Origin: Neobacillus niacini
GTDB lineage: Bacteria > Bacillota > Bacilli > Bacillales > Cytobacillaceae
DNA length: 64,000 nt
Assembly: GCF_019749295.1 (NCBI RefSeq)
Contig: NZ_JACWFG010000001.1
Location: 580,604-644,603, forward strand
Reading direction: 5' to 3'
How positions within the stretch are numbered: position 1 is the first letter of the stretch; every line of letters begins with the position of its first letter. Shown piece by piece: positions 27,901 through 37,457 of this stretch. Below the pieces are notes generated by a model. That model did no database searches. It had not been told where the DNA came from and was given only the letters and a program-made list of their open reading frames with translations. Both the position numbers and the translations under genes were made by a program.

Positions 27901-29142
27901 TTATTTTTCGTATTTCTTAAATACAATTGTTGCATTGTGGCCGCCAAAGCCTAACGAGTTGCTCATGGCTGCTTTAATTTCTTTTTGACGTGCCTTATTT
28001 GGGACATAATCTAAATCACATTCTGGATCTGCTGTTTCGTAGTTAATTGTTGGAGGGAGAATGCTTTCTTTCATAGCAAGTACAGTAAAGATAGCTTCTA
28101 CACCGCCTGCTGCGCCAAGTAGATGGCCAGTCATAGATTTGGTTGAACTCATTGCCAGCTTATATGCATGAACTCCAAATACTTCTTTAACTGCCAATGT
28201 TTCAAATTTATCGTTATACTCAGTGCTCGTACCATGAGCATTAATATAATCGATTTCTTCAATATTTAGTCCTGCGTCGTTAATAGCCATTTTCATCGCG
28301 CGAGCACCGCCTTCACCACCAGGTGCAGGTGCTGTAATATGATAAGCGTCACCCGTTGCACCATAGCCAACGATCTCTGCATATATTTTTGCACCGCGGG
28401 CTAATGCGTGCTCTAACTCTTCAAGCACCACAATACCTGCTCCCTCACCGATTACAAATCCATCACGATTTTTATCGAAAGGTCTGCTTGCAGTATTCGG
28501 GTCTGGATTTGTGGAAAGAGCTGTATTCGCACAGAATCCAGCTACAGACATTTTAGTGATTGGCGCTTCCGCACCGCCCGTAATCATCGCATCAGCGTCA
28601 CCCCGCTGAATGACTTTAAAAGCGTCCCCAATTGAATTGGTTCCTGTTGCACATGCTGTCACCGTACAGGAATTAAATCCTTTTGCACCTAATCTTATCG
28701 AAACCTGACCTGTTGCCATGTCTGGAATTAGCATCGGTACAAAAAATGGGCTTACCCTGCGATAACCTCTTTTTTGAAAAATCTCATACTGTTCTTCAAA
28801 TGTTTCCATTCCGCCAATCCCTGAACCAATCCAAACTCCAATTCGAGGGGCATTTTCATCAGTTATCGTTAGCTTTGCATCCTCAACAGCCATCAGTGAA
28901 GCTGCAACCGCATACTGTGTAAAACGATCCATTTTCCTTGCTTCTTTTCTATCCATATAGGATTCTGGGTTAAAGTCGTTAATCTGTGCAGCAACCTTTG
29001 CAGGATACTCCTCTGCATTCACTCTAGTTAATGGCCCGATTCCAGACTTTCCTTCAATAATCCCTTTCCACGTTGTTTCAACATCGTTTCCAAGCGGGGT
29101 AACCGCTCCTAAGCCTGTTACTACAACCCTGCGCTTTTCCAT
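27901..29142 (-). CDS. fabF: 3-oxoacyl-[acyl-carrier-protein] synthase II (FabF)
   Basis: Condensing enzyme KAS II, 413 residues, elongating acyl-ACP with malonyl-ACP. The active-site cysteine lies in T-A-C-A-T-G-T near residue 163, and the catalytic histidines in H-G-T-S-T-E-Y-N-D near 303 and [11 protein letters not shown] near 340. The ATG at 29142 follows AAAGGAGATG; the ATG nine codons upstream precedes that site. It is co-transcribed with fabH, 49 bp upstream. Confidence 0.97.
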   Translation of the reverse strand: MEKRRVVVTGLGAVTPLGNDVETTWKGIIEGKSGIGPLTRVNAEEYPAKVAAQINDFNPESYMDRKEARKMDRFTQYAVAASLMAVEDAKLTITDENAPRIGVWIGSGIGGMETFEEQYEIFQKRGYRRVSPFFVPMLIPDMATGQVSIRLGAKGFNSCTVTACATGTNSIGDAFKVIQRGDADAMITGGAEAPITKMSVAGFCANTALSTNPDPNTASRPFDKNRDGFVIGEGAGIVVLEELEHALARGAKIYAEIVGYGATGDAYHITAPAPGGEGGARAMKMAINDAGLNIEEIDYINAHGTSTEYNDKFETLAVKEVFGVHAYKLAMSSTKSMTGHLLGAAGGVEAIFTVLAMKESILPPTINYETADPECDLDYVPNKARQKEIKAAMSNSLGFGGHNATIVFKKYEK

Positions 29143-29190
29143 TGAGACATCTCCTTTATTACACTTCATTGTATATCAAGCAATTTGCCT

Positions 29191-30123
29191 TTATTTTCCC
29201 CATCTAATGGCTATGGCACCCCAAGTAAGTCCGCCGCCAAAGCCAACCATTACAATAAGATCATCGTCTTTTATTTTCCCTGCCTCTAATTCCTCAACGA
29301 TAGAAATCGGAATAGATGCTGCTGAAGTATTGCCGTATTTATGAACTGTTTTAGACATTTTTTCAATCGGAAGTTCAAGTCTTTGTCTAGAAGCCTCCAT
29401 AATACGGATATTAGCTTGGTGAGGAATAAGGAAATCCACATCCTCTTTTGTCAGCCCAGCCTTTTCGAGAACATTAATACAGCTTTCACCCATTTGGCGC
29501 ACCGCAAACTTAAAGACTTCCCGTCCATTCATGATAATATACTCATCTTGGTATAAATGCTTAGCACCTGTACCATCTGCACCCAATTCAAAGGAAAGGA
29601 TACCTCTGCCTTCTGAAACTTCTCCCACAATTACTGCGCCGGCACCATCACCAAATAGGACCGCAGTGTTACGATCATTCCAGTCGGTAACCTTTGAAAG
29701 TTTTTCAACACCTACCACCAAGACATGCTTATAAACTCCAGATTCAACAAACTGCTTCCCTGTAACGATACCATACATAAAGCCGGCACAAGCGGCACTT
29801 ACGTCCATTGCCGCAGCTTTTTTTGCACCTAACCGTTCTTGGAGCATACATGCAACAGAAGGGAATGGCTGGTCTGGTGTCACGGTTGCAACTAAGATTA
29901 AATCGATATCTTCCGGTGTAATTCCTGCATCTTCAATTGCTTTTTGCGCAGCTGCAAAACCCATATCAGAAGTGTTTGTATTATCGTCTGCGATACGACG
30001 TTCTTCAATACCTGTACGTGTTCGAATCCATTCATCTGATGTATCCATTATTTTTTCTAAATCTGCATTAGTTACTATTTTTTCTGGTAAATACCTTCCA
30101 ATTCCAATAATTCCAGCGTTCAA
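29191..30123 (-). CDS. fabH: 3-oxoacyl-[acyl-carrier-protein] synthase III (FabH)
   Basis: KAS III, 310 residues; starts fatty acid synthesis by condensing acetyl- or branched acyl-CoA with malonyl-ACP. The catalytic cysteine is in S-A-A-C-A-G-F near residue 112, and His and Asn in I-P-H-Q-A-N-I-R near 237-244 and [10 protein letters not shown] near 268-277. It is first in the fabH-fabF operon, with a FapR operator 45 bp upstream. Branched-chain CoA primers are expected by analogy with Bacillus. Confidence 0.97.
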   Translation of the reverse strand: MNAGIIGIGRYLPEKIVTNADLEKIMDTSDEWIRTRTGIEERRIADDNTNTSDMGFAAAQKAIEDAGITPEDIDLILVATVTPDQPFPSVACMLQERLGAKKAAAMDVSAACAGFMYGIVTGKQFVESGVYKHVLVVGVEKLSKVTDWNDRNTAVLFGDGAGAVIVGEVSEGRGILSFELGADGTGAKHLYQDEYIIMNGREVFKFAVRQMGESCINVLEKAGLTKEDVDFLIPHQANIRIMEASRQRLELPIEKMSKTVHKYGNTSAASIPISIVEELEAGKIKDDDLIVMVGFGGGLTWGAIAIRWGK

Positions 30124-30167
30124 GGAATCATCTCCTTATATAATTCATCTTAAATTATTATCAATTA

Positions 30168-30185
30168 TTATGACTTGGTACTAAT
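30168..30185 (-). promoter_or_regulatory. FapR operator upstream of fabH-fabF
   Basis: The minus strand reads ATTAGTACCAAGTCATAA, an excellent match to the FapR consensus (ATTAGTACCTAGTCTTAA). It predicts shared malonyl-CoA-responsive control with fabI. Confidence 0.88.
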
Positions 30186-30304
30186 TTTATCAAATAAAAG
30201 TATAGTTAAGCAACAATTAAATAAACCTTCCCCGCTTATGACCATACCATATGTTCATATATTTCATAATCTAAAGGAGAATCATATAAGGAGGGGCTAA
30301 AAAG

Positions 30305-30532
30305 ATGGGAAATGAAAGCCATCGAGATGATCGCTTTTCAAGAATGATGTTTGGTGATCGAAGACAGAGTATACGGGAGAATCATCATAGTGTTCCTGAA
30401 TCGAATCCATCTTCACTAGATATTGAATCAATACTGGAAAACATAAGCAAATTAAGGGATTCCTCCCAAAATCTAAAACCATTATTTCAGATGGTGTATC
30501 CTTTCGTACAAGGATTTTTGAAGAAAAAGTAA
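30305..30532 (+). CDS. Small hydrophilic protein (75 residues), unknown
   Basis: Charged, arginine/histidine/serine-rich N-terminal 35 residues followed by an amphipathic helical C-terminus L-K-P-L-F-Q-M-V-Y-P-F-V-Q-G-F-L-K-K-K. The layout is like several small spore coat-type proteins, but I do not recognise a family. AGGAGGGG sits 8 bases before the ATG and a clean terminator follows. Its position downstream of the fabH promoter, divergently transcribed, gives no functional hint. Confidence 0.6.
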   Translation: MGNESHRDDRFSRMMFGDRRQSIRENHHSVPESNPSSLDIESILENISKLRDSSQNLKPLFQMVYPFVQGFLKKK

Positions 30533-30560
30533 GCTGCCGCAATCCGCGGCAGCTTTTTCT
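30532..30560. terminator. Terminator after the 75-residue gene
   Basis: Perfect AGCTGCCGC/GCGGCAGCT stem followed by TTTTT. Confidence 0.88.
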
Positions 30561-30598
30561 GGGTTTCCTAAATACGTTTCTTAAAGTTACTAAGCAAT

Positions 30599-31393
30599 TT
30601 AACGATAAAGACGATGGGCATGGTCAATTTGCTTTGTTAAAGCAATAGGTATAGGTACGGAACTTTGTACTGTTATTTTTGTTAGGTCACCTTTTTCAAT
30701 AATTTTTACGTTTCTTTCGGTTGAGTCTTGTTGATTGATTCCTAAAAAGGAAGCACATATATCCCACTGATTTTTCTTTCCACTTTGAAGTAAATATCTG
30801 CCTGATCGCTTATCTTCAATTATTTTTATTATCGATTCCACTGCCTCTTCAACAAAAAGAGCATCGCAAGTCTCTTCTCGCAAACCTATAAATGGATTCC
30901 TTCTATCCATTTCTGAAAGGATTTTATGTTGAAACAAAAATGTATCGGGTTGCCAAGGTCCGTATATAGTAGGTAAATAAAGCAAATGAATGTCTTTACC
31001 TGCCGCACTTCTTAAAAAATTATTGATTATCAAATTAGATTCTGGAGCAATTTCATCTGTTAGCAGCTGGCTTGGAGCAAAAATAACAAGCTGTTCCCAA
31101 TTACCTTTTTTAATAAAGTCCTCATTTAGTAAGAAATCTTCCTTATAGCACATATATAAGTCGTAAATGGAGAGTATAACTGTCTCACTTCCGTCTGAAT
31201 CCTTTATTATTTCTCCTATTGATGCCTCAGTAAAGTTAGCATTTCGTCCGACTTCTAACCTTTTCTCAACAAGAATATCATTTTCTTCTGTTTCAATCTG
31301 TATACCCTTAACTTCTATTCCTTTATCAAGCAATGCTTTGCATACATGAAAATTCACAAAGTCAAATACTCCAGCAATAACGACCTTGTCCAT
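30599..31393 (-). CDS. Degenerate NAD-dependent epimerase/dehydratase-like protein
   Basis: About 264 residues with the overall layout of an extended short-chain dehydrogenase: an N-terminal beta-alpha-beta start V-V-I-A-G, a P-T-I-Y-G-P-W segment near residue 141 and a C-terminal substrate domain. The dinucleotide motif GxxGxxG is lost (G-V-F-D-F-V-N) and the YxxxK pair is not apparent, so catalysis is doubtful. It sits beside a hydrolase-like gene that has also lost its nucleophile, in the place of B. subtilis yjaU/yjaV. The function is unknown. Confidence 0.6.
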   Translation of the reverse strand: MDKVVIAGVFDFVNFHVCKALLDKGIEVKGIQIETEENDILVEKRLEVGRNANFTEASIGEIIKDSDGSETVILSIYDLYMCYKEDFLLNEDFIKKGNWEQLVIFAPSQLLTDEIAPESNLIINNFLRSAAGKDIHLLYLPTIYGPWQPDTFLFQHKILSEMDRRNPFIGLREETCDALFVEEAVESIIKIIEDKRSGRYLLQSGKKNQWDICASFLGINQQDSTERNVKIIEKGDLTKITVQSSVPIPIALTKQIDHAHRLYR

Positions 31394-31477
31394 TACAATT
31401 CCTGCCTCCCCAAGCTTCTTTATTGAATCCTATGCGGATTCATTCAGAAATATATCTTCTTAAGGGGAGGTAGTATG

Positions 31478-32200
31478 TTAGAGCACCTTCTCATATTGAT
31501 TGAAGAACTTTTTAATCATGCTTCCAAGCTGCTGCTTTTTTTCTGGAACAATATAGGTTGGGCTAATATCGGTGTTCGCTAGTAATTGCTGTAATTGTTT
31601 GGATTGATTGTATGATTTACCACTTGATAAGACATGGATAATTTTTAAAGGTACACCTGATTGCAAATTCACTTCATCCCCCATATTTTCAAGTTCCTGG
31701 GCAAGAGTGAGCTGATCGAGCTTATGAGCAGCAGTCAGTTCCCTTATTAATTTTTTATAAAAAAACTTATGTTCTTTTTCAAGCTCAATATGTTTTTTTA
31801 AGGAAAGTATCGGGTTTAGTAAAACGACCGATCTTAATTGACCTTTCATCTTTTCCATTAATTTTACGGCAACAAGCGCTCCCATTCCCTCAGCTATTAG
31901 ATGGACTTTATTATTCAAAATTTCACTTCTAATTACCTGTTGGTACAGCCTTTGTGCAAGATCTACCGCTTGATCACTTCCCCAGTTTCGCCCATACAAA
32001 TTTGAGGAAAAGATAGTATATCCTGATTGTCTCAATTGATTGATAATAGCCAGCTTACCTTCATTTTGAGTCCAAAAGCATTTGCTTTCATCCACAAAAT
32101 GCCTTTCATCTCCAATTATTAATACTCCAAAACCTGTGGGCTTTTCAGGGTAATGGATGATATTCCACTGGGTATCCATCTGAAAATTCCGGTTCTCCAT
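31478..32200 (-). CDS. Alpha/beta-hydrolase-like protein lacking the nucleophile
   Basis: About 240 residues with an alpha/beta-hydrolase layout: a beta-strand G-V-L-I-I-G near 25-30, a nucleophile-elbow position H-L-I-A-E-G-M-G-A-L near 100-109, and a late V-L-L-N-P strand. The elbow reads A-E-G-M-G where active enzymes have GxSxG, so the serine is replaced by glycine. The start ATG 32200 follows AAAGGAG. B. subtilis has a hydrolase-like gene (yjaU) in this position. It is probably not an active esterase; a structural or binding role is inference. Confidence 0.6.
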   Translation of the reverse strand: MENRNFQMDTQWNIIHYPEKPTGFGVLIIGDERHFVDESKCFWTQNEGKLAIINQLRQSGYTIFSSNLYGRNWGSDQAVDLAQRLYQQVIRSEILNNKVHLIAEGMGALVAVKLMEKMKGQLRSVVLLNPILSLKKHIELEKEHKFFYKKLIRELTAAHKLDQLTLAQELENMGDEVNLQSGVPLKIIHVLSSGKSYNQSKQLQQLLANTDISPTYIVPEKKQQLGSMIKKFFNQYEKVL

Positions 32201-32407
32201 CGCTAAATCTCCTTTTACATATTTCCTCAAAATATTGTATGTGATTTCACATGAGATGAAAGGGAATATAGCCTAGCAAAAACCATCCAACTAGTGTTTT
32301 TATTATAAATGGAAAGGTATTAGGTGAATGTCAATTTATGCGTTTATTATTTTAAATTCATATGGTAATATTATTAAAGATGATAAATAGGGTTGAGGTG
32401 AAAGATA

Positions 32408-32593
32408 GTGCGATACTTTTGGACTTTTTTCTGGGCGTTTGTTTTAGTGCAAATGCTTTCATATGTAGTTAGTTCAATGACAGAAGGCGGCGTTTTCGAC
32501 TTCACGTCAGGAGCAATTATTTCAATTGGTGTTTTCCTTTTAATCGTTATTGCTACGGCTGTAATCCCAAATGAACCTGTTGAGAAACATTAA
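32408..32593 (+). CDS. YjzD-like DUF2929 membrane protein
   Basis: Small membrane protein (61 residues) with two hydrophobic helices, the first starting R-Y-F-W-T-F-F-W-A-F, which matches the DUF2929 family. The start is GTG with GGTGAAAG upstream. It lies next to clpB and the yja genes, where B. subtilis has yjzD. Function unknown. Confidence 0.8.
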   Translation: MRYFWTFFWAFVLVQMLSYVVSSMTEGGVFDFTSGAIISIGVFLLIVIATAVIPNEPVEKH

Positions 32594-32597
32594 TTAG

Positions 32598-32633
32598 GAA
32601 AAAAGGTCATCCTCAATTTTGGATGACCTTTTT
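32598..32633. terminator. Bidirectional terminator (DUF2929 gene / clpB)
   Basis: An AAAAAGGTCATCC/GGATGACCTTTTT stem between convergent genes. Confidence 0.92.
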
Positions 32634-32639
32634 GCTTCC

Positions 32640-35234
32640 TTACTCTATGGAGATCATTATTTCTCCATTTTCAGTTGTTACATTGACTACTGAATGTTCT
32701 AGGACTTCACCTGCTATGATAGCCCGTGCAAGTTTTGTTTCTATATTCCTTTGAATAAATCTCTTTAACGGTCTTGCTCCATAAATAGGATTGAAGCCAT
32801 TTACTGCGATAAACTCCTTAGCGCTGTCAGAAATCGTTATTTCAATCTCCTGTTCCTTTAACCTGCTTTGAAGTTCCTTCATCATTTTAACCACAATATC
32901 TTTTATTTCCATTAACGATAAAGGTTTAAATAGTATGGTTTCGTCAATTCTATTTAGAAATTCAGGCCTAAAATGACTCTTTAATTGGCTTAGGACTTTA
33001 TCTCTTGTAACCTCAGATATTTCAACTTCATTCTCATTGCGTTCTAAAAGAAAGTGGGATCCGATATTGGACGTCATGATAATAACTGTATTTTTAAAAT
33101 CCACTATTCTTCCTTGTGAATCCGTAATTCTTCCATCATCGAGTGCCTGCAGGAGAATGTTAAATACCTCTGGATGGGCTTTTTCAATTTCATCCATCAG
33201 GATAACAGAATAAGGTCTTCTTCTGACGGATTCAGTAAGTTGTCCACCCTCTTCGTAGCCTACGTATCCAGGGGGTGCACCAATTAACCTTGAGACCGCG
33301 TGCTTTTCCATGTACTCGGACATATCTATCCGAATTATTTGCTCTTCACTATCAAATAACGCTTCAGCAAGTGCTTTCGCCAATTCTGTCTTTCCAACCC
33401 CTGTTGGTCCTAAGAAAAGAAATGATCCTATTGGTCTGTCTGGATCCTTAATTCCTGCTCGTGCCCTTAAAACTGCATCAGAAACCAATTGAACTGCTTC
33501 ATTTTGTCCAATTACACGTTCATGTAACAGTGATTCTAATCTTAGAAGCTTTTCTCTTTCCCCTTCAACTAACTTGGATAGAGGAATCCCCGTCCATCTT
33601 GATACAATATTTGATATTTCTTCGCCAGTCACTTCCTCGCGAAGTAATCTTTCATTGGCTGAGGCTGCTGATTCAAGCTCGTTCAGATCTTTTTCAGCTA
33701 AAGGGATTAGACCGTGACGCAGCTCTGCTGCACGATTTAGGTCATATTTGTCTTCTGCTGTCTGCAGTTCTCTACGCAGCTTTTCAAGTTGTTCCCTTTT
33801 TTCCTGTAATTTTTGTATACCTTGTTTTTCGTGCATCCATTGGGCTTTCATGGTGTTTGCTTGGTCTTTTAATTCTGCAAGCTCCTTTAAAAGTGATTCA
33901 AGCCTTTTCTTACTAGCCTCATCCTGTTCTTTTTTCAGGGCAGCTTCTTCAATTTCCAACTGCATAACTCTTCGTGTAACCTCATCAAGTTCCGTAGGCA
34001 TAGAATCAATCTCTGTCCTGATTAATGCACATGCCTCATCTACTAAATCTATTGCTTTATCCGGCAAAAAGCGGTCGGTTATATATCTGTCTGACAAGGC
34101 AGCTGCTGCAACGAGAGCATGGTCATGGATTTTTACGCCATGATGTACCTCGAATCTTTCTTTCAAACCACGTAAAATGGAAATCGTGTCCTCCACATTA
34201 GGTTCTTGAACAAGCACTTGCTGAAATCTCCGCTCGAGTGCAGGGTCCTTTTCAATATATTTTCGATGCTCATCAAGAGTTGTTGCTCCAATACAATGAA
34301 GCTCCCCACGAGCCAGCATCGGTTTTAACATATTGCCGGCATCCATTGCTCCATCCGTTTTTCCTGCTCCTACGATAGTATGGAGCTCATCAATGAATAA
34401 CAGAATTTGTCCTTCGCTCTTTTTAACCTCATTCAAAACTGCTTTTAACCTTTCTTCAAATTCACCTCTAAACTTAGCCCCTGCGATTAAAGCACTCATG
34501 TCTAAGGAAAAAATGGTCTTATCCTTTAAACCCTCGGGAACGTCCTTCCTGACAATTCGCTGGGCCAGCCCCTCTACAATAGCGGTTTTCCCTACTCCTG
34601 GTTCTCCGATTAATACAGGGTTATTTTTCGTCTTTCGTGATAATATTCTAATTACATGACGAATTTCCGCGTCCCTTCCAATGACTGGGTCGAGTTTACC
34701 TGCCTTCACTTCGGCTACAAGGTCTCTTCCATATTTCTTTAGCGCCTCGTAAACAGCCTCCGGATTTTGTGATGTCACCCTTTGGTTCCCCCTAATTTCC
34801 TTTATTGCGGATAGAATATTTTCTGCAGTTTTTCCATTCGATAGTACTATTTTGCCCATTACGGAGTCTTTATCGTAGCACGCAGCTAATAAAATATGTT
34901 CAATCGAAATATAATCATCTGAAAACTTAGACGCAAATTCCTCTGCAGAAACAAAAAGTTTTTGCAGCTTTGAAGTAATATATAACTTTCCTTGCTCCAC
35001 GCCGCTGCCCAAAACCTGCGGCTTCTTATGAAGAGCAGTCTGCAATGCCTTAACAACACTCTCATTTTGGATGCTTGCTTTTTCTAGAAAAGCCTTCAAT
35101 AAACTATCCTCTTGATGGAGAAGTGTTAAGAATAAATGGGGTTCATCTACCTCTTGATGATTACTTTTGATTGCTAAGGACTGGGCATCTAAAATACCAT
35201 TTTGCAGCCGCTCTGTCATACGGTTTAAATCCAT
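32640..35234 (-). CDS. clpB: ATP-dependent chaperone ClpB
   Basis: Hsp100 disaggregase, 864 residues. It works with DnaK to rescue aggregated proteins. Order of domains: N-domain (1-145), AAA1 with G-E-P-G-V-G-K-T near 205, a long coiled-coil middle domain (about 400-525), AAA2 with G-P-T-G-V-G-K-T near 605, and a ClpB-type D2 small domain. The coiled coil separates it from ClpC/ClpE. The ATG at 35234 follows GGGGTGG. A CtsR box lies directly upstream. B. subtilis lacks clpB, so this locus differs from that species. Confidence 0.96.
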   Translation of the reverse strand: MDLNRMTERLQNGILDAQSLAIKSNHQEVDEPHLFLTLLHQEDSLLKAFLEKASIQNESVVKALQTALHKKPQVLGSGVEQGKLYITSKLQKLFVSAEEFASKFSDDYISIEHILLAACYDKDSVMGKIVLSNGKTAENILSAIKEIRGNQRVTSQNPEAVYEALKKYGRDLVAEVKAGKLDPVIGRDAEIRHVIRILSRKTKNNPVLIGEPGVGKTAIVEGLAQRIVRKDVPEGLKDKTIFSLDMSALIAGAKFRGEFEERLKAVLNEVKKSEGQILLFIDELHTIVGAGKTDGAMDAGNMLKPMLARGELHCIGATTLDEHRKYIEKDPALERRFQQVLVQEPNVEDTISILRGLKERFEVHHGVKIHDHALVAAAALSDRYITDRFLPDKAIDLVDEACALIRTEIDSMPTELDEVTRRVMQLEIEEAALKKEQDEASKKRLESLLKELAELKDQANTMKAQWMHEKQGIQKLQEKREQLEKLRRELQTAEDKYDLNRAAELRHGLIPLAEKDLNELESAASANERLLREEVTGEEISNIVSRWTGIPLSKLVEGEREKLLRLESLLHERVIGQNEAVQLVSDAVLRARAGIKDPDRPIGSFLFLGPTGVGKTELAKALAEALFDSEEQIIRIDMSEYMEKHAVSRLIGAPPGYVGYEEGGQLTESVRRRPYSVILMDEIEKAHPEVFNILLQALDDGRITDSQGRIVDFKNTVIIMTSNIGSHFLLERNENEVEISEVTRDKVLSQLKSHFRPEFLNRIDETILFKPLSLMEIKDIVVKMMKELQSRLKEQEIEITISDSAKEFIAVNGFNPIYGARPLKRFIQRNIETKLARAIIAGEVLEHSVVNVTTENGEIMISIE

Positions 35235-35246
35235 CACTTCCACCCC

Positions 35247-35263
35247 TTTGACCATATTTGACC
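35247..35263 (-). promoter_or_regulatory. CtsR operator upstream of clpB
   Basis: On the minus strand GGTCAAA-TAT-GGTCAAA is a perfect tandem heptad repeat of the CtsR consensus, 13 bases before the clpB ATG and overlapping its leader. It predicts repression by CtsR until heat or proteotoxic stress. Confidence 0.9.
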
Positions 35264-35305
35264 TATTTGTTTTTATTATATACGAGTATGTATCAAAATA
35301 TAAAA

Positions 35306-35333
35306 TAAAAGCCATCCTCAAGGGATGACTTTT
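35306..35333 (-). terminator. Intrinsic terminator after yjzC
   Basis: An AGTCATCC/GGATGGCT stem followed by TTTTATTTT on the minus strand. Confidence 0.75.
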
Positions 35334-35342
35334 TGGAATGTA

Positions 35343-35522
35343 TTAAGGTTTACGCTGGTATGTCCAGATTCGTTCATCATTTGATGTTTCAGGAAAACGA
35401 TCTCCTGCTTTTAACCTTATCTGCTTTGGATTATTGACGTTTGAACCTGTATCACCGACTTCTATATATATCCCATTATTGGGTGCTCTTTGGCCTGATT
35501 TAAACTGACGATTCTGTCCCAT
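35343..35522 (-). CDS. yjzC: YjzC family protein (59 residues)
   Basis: Small soluble protein reading M-G-Q-N-R-Q-F-K at the start, then G-Q-R-A-P-N-N-G-I-Y-I-E-V-G and ending R-I-W-T-Y-Q-R-K-P. It is collinear with B. subtilis YjzC along its whole length. AGGAGG lies 7 bases before the ATG. The function is unknown. It is transcribed alone. Confidence 0.85.
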   Translation of the reverse strand: MGQNRQFKSGQRAPNNGIYIEVGDTGSNVNNPKQIRLKAGDRFPETSNDERIWTYQRKP

Positions 35523-35779
35523 TTTTGTCCCTCCTTTTTTCGTTCTTCTTTATTATTTCCATATACGCTAAGGTCATTAAAGGAATAATTATGTAATGAA
35601 GCATTTTCCCAATTAATTTTTAAATATGACGATTGTATGAATTTATGCCACAATTATTGATATATAAGCGTTGTTAACAATATAATTATAGTATTATCTA
35701 GTAAATGAAACTTTGACTGTCATTTATTTAGGAAAGCAAATTAGCGATTGATTTCGCCCCTTTAAAGGTGGTTATTTGT

Positions 35780-36472
35780 ATGCAGTCAATAAAAGAAATA
35801 CCTGTAAAGTTAACACAACTGTTTGAAACGGTTCACCATATGAAGAAAATCGAAAAAGGCACTTTCCTATTTCAGGAAGGTTCTGCTGCAAATGAATTAT
35901 ATATTGTCCAAAGCGGAATCATTCAAATCAGCAAGATTATTCCAGATGGCCGGGAACTTACTTTAAGAATGTGTTCAAAAGGAGACTTTATTGGGGAACT
36001 TGATTTATTTTCTCCTGCTCCAAAATATTTATTAAGTGCCCGTGTTGCTGAAAGCGGCGAAGTAGCTGTTATTATGAAGGATATTCTTGAGGAGAAGCTG
36101 ACAAAAAACAGTGAACTCTCCCTTGAATTTATGAAATGGATGAGCCAGCAATACCGGAAAACGCAAACAAGATTTAGAGACCTTGTTTTGCATGGTAAGA
36201 AAGGCGCATTATATTCAACATTAATTAGAATAACTAACAGTTATGGAACACAGACAAATCAAGGAATCTTGATTGATCTTCCATTAACGAATCAAGAATT
36301 GGCTAATTTTTGCGGAACATCACGGGAAGTAGTTAATCGATTACTAAGTGATTTGAGAAAAACAGGTATTATATCAATTGATAAAGGGTCCATCACTATT
36401 CATGATTTGGATTATCTAAAGAATGAAATTGATTGCGAGGACTGTTCTACAGAAATTTGTAAAATAGACTAA
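35780..36472 (+). CDS. fnr: Crp/Fnr-family oxygen-responsive regulator (copy 1)
   Basis: Transcription regulator of about 230 residues: cyclic-nucleotide-like sensor domain (about 20-140) and Crp-type helix-turn-helix with recognition region C-G-T-S-R-E-V-V-N-R near 185. The C-terminus carries C-x2-C-x4-C (C219, C222, C227), the cluster arrangement of B. subtilis Fnr, which binds a [4Fe-4S] cluster under anoxia. The ATG at 35780 follows AAGGTGG; an in-frame GTG at 35768 is less likely. It is monocistronic. Confidence 0.92.
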   Translation: MQSIKEIPVKLTQLFETVHHMKKIEKGTFLFQEGSAANELYIVQSGIIQISKIIPDGRELTLRMCSKGDFIGELDLFSPAPKYLLSARVAESGEVAVIMKDILEEKLTKNSELSLEFMKWMSQQYRKTQTRFRDLVLHGKKGALYSTLIRITNSYGTQTNQGILIDLPLTNQELANFCGTSREVVNRLLSDLRKTGIISIDKGSITIHDLDYLKNEIDCEDCSTEICKID

Positions 36473-36473
36473 A

Positions 36474-36506
36474 GAAAAAAATCGGTCCCTTGACCGATTT
36501 TTTTCT
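36474..36506. terminator. Bidirectional terminator (fnr / ywiC)
   Basis: An AAAAATCGGTC/GACCGATTTTTTT stem lies between convergent genes. Confidence 0.88.
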
Positions 36507-37228
36507 TAGAGCAAGATAATTTGGACAATCATAAACGTAAAGAATATAGTCGAATTTATGATTTCAAAGATGCCAATGTTCATTGGCGATAATGGTTTTC
36601 CGTAAAATATGATGGCGCGAATTAAGCTTGGGAGGTACGCAATTGCCACGATCCAGTAACCAAAGGATAACCAGATAATGGGCAATAACGAATGATATCC
36701 CCATGAGATCCATTTATAATGAGAATTCTTTTTTTCTCTGATCATTGTTTTTACATAAAATGTACAGCCTGCAAAAAATAATACTGATGTTATAAAGATG
36801 ACAATAGATTCAAATGTTACCTGACCATTACCTAAGTAGCTGCTGGCTAATCCAGCTATAGAAAAGGCAAAAATCGCACTAAAGTCATTCACCAATGCAC
36901 GTTCTTGGTTTTGAGAAGTATAATAAGCATTGATAATAAAGAAAGGAATCATCAATAATCCGAATATGATAATAGAAGGCATTTTAATAAGCGGGAATAG
37001 TAAGAGTAATAATGCTGGCACCATATAAATGATTGTCCATTTTGTGTAAAATTGAATTTTTTTCTTCTTAAATATGAGCAGCATTGGATACGTGGCTAAG
37101 TATAGGAATAACCAGCCAATAAAAAATGAGATATGCTGCCACAAAAACCCACCATGTATTACTCCTAACCAAAAAGGGATAATGGTCATTGCCCAAGCAC
37201 CATGTTGTTTTGGTAAAAATAACTTCAT
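36506..37228 (-). CDS. ywiC: YwiC-like membrane protein
   Basis: Integral membrane protein of about 240 residues with seven to eight hydrophobic helices. The N-terminus L-P-K-Q-H-G-A-W-A-M is the hallmark of the YwiC family. In B. subtilis ywiC lies beside fnr and narGHJI. Function unknown. The ATG at 37228 follows AAAGGAGTGG. The upstream region holds an Fnr-type site and a correctly spaced TATAGT -10, so anaerobic induction is likely. Confidence 0.88.
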   Translation of the reverse strand: MKLFLPKQHGAWAMTIIPFWLGVIHGGFLWQHISFFIGWLFLYLATYPMLLIFKKKKIQFYTKWTIIYMVPALLLLLFPLIKMPSIIIFGLLMIPFFIINAYYTSQNQERALVNDFSAIFAFSIAGLASSYLGNGQVTFESIVIFITSVLFFAGCTFYVKTMIREKKNSHYKWISWGYHSLLPIIWLSFGYWIVAIAYLPSLIRAIIFYGKPLSPMNIGIFEIINSTIFFTFMIVQIILL

Positions 37229-37256
37229 GCTCTCCACTCCTTTACTACTTTCCTTC

Positions 37257-37299
37257 ACTATATACCAGCTAAAAGTATAAAAAAGTGAAACACATCACA
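37257..37299 (-). promoter_or_regulatory. Fnr-dependent (class II) promoter of ywiC
   Basis: TGTGA-TGTGTT-TCACT at 37284-37299 and a -10 TATAGT at 37257-37262, centres 32 bp apart. This puts the site near -41.5, the class II activator position known for Fnr. Confidence 0.75.
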
Positions 37300-37315
37300 A
37301 ATAGTGCAAATAAAA

Positions 37316-37340
37316 ATAGAAGGCAGACTGCCTTCTACTT
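37316..37340 (-). terminator. Intrinsic terminator after moeA-mobB
   Basis: An AGAAGGCAG/CTGCCTTCT perfect stem followed by ATTTTTATT on the minus strand. Confidence 0.75.
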
Positions 37341-37457
37341 TTTATTCTATAAATTGAACAAACATATAATCCCCAATTATTATCTTAACGTAGATAGGTA
37401 CTTTCTTCAGTGATAAAAGTAACATATTTGACAATTTTATTAATTTTCTTCGTCAAA

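Noticed and set aside
33310..34659. Several plus-strand reading frames opposite clpB
   Set aside because: They are antisense shadows of a highly conserved gene, without ribosome-binding sites or recognisable products.
35462..35653. A 63-codon minus-strand frame overlapping yjzC
   Set aside because: The yjzC frame at 35343-35522 has an AGGAGG site and clear family similarity; the overlapping frame has neither.
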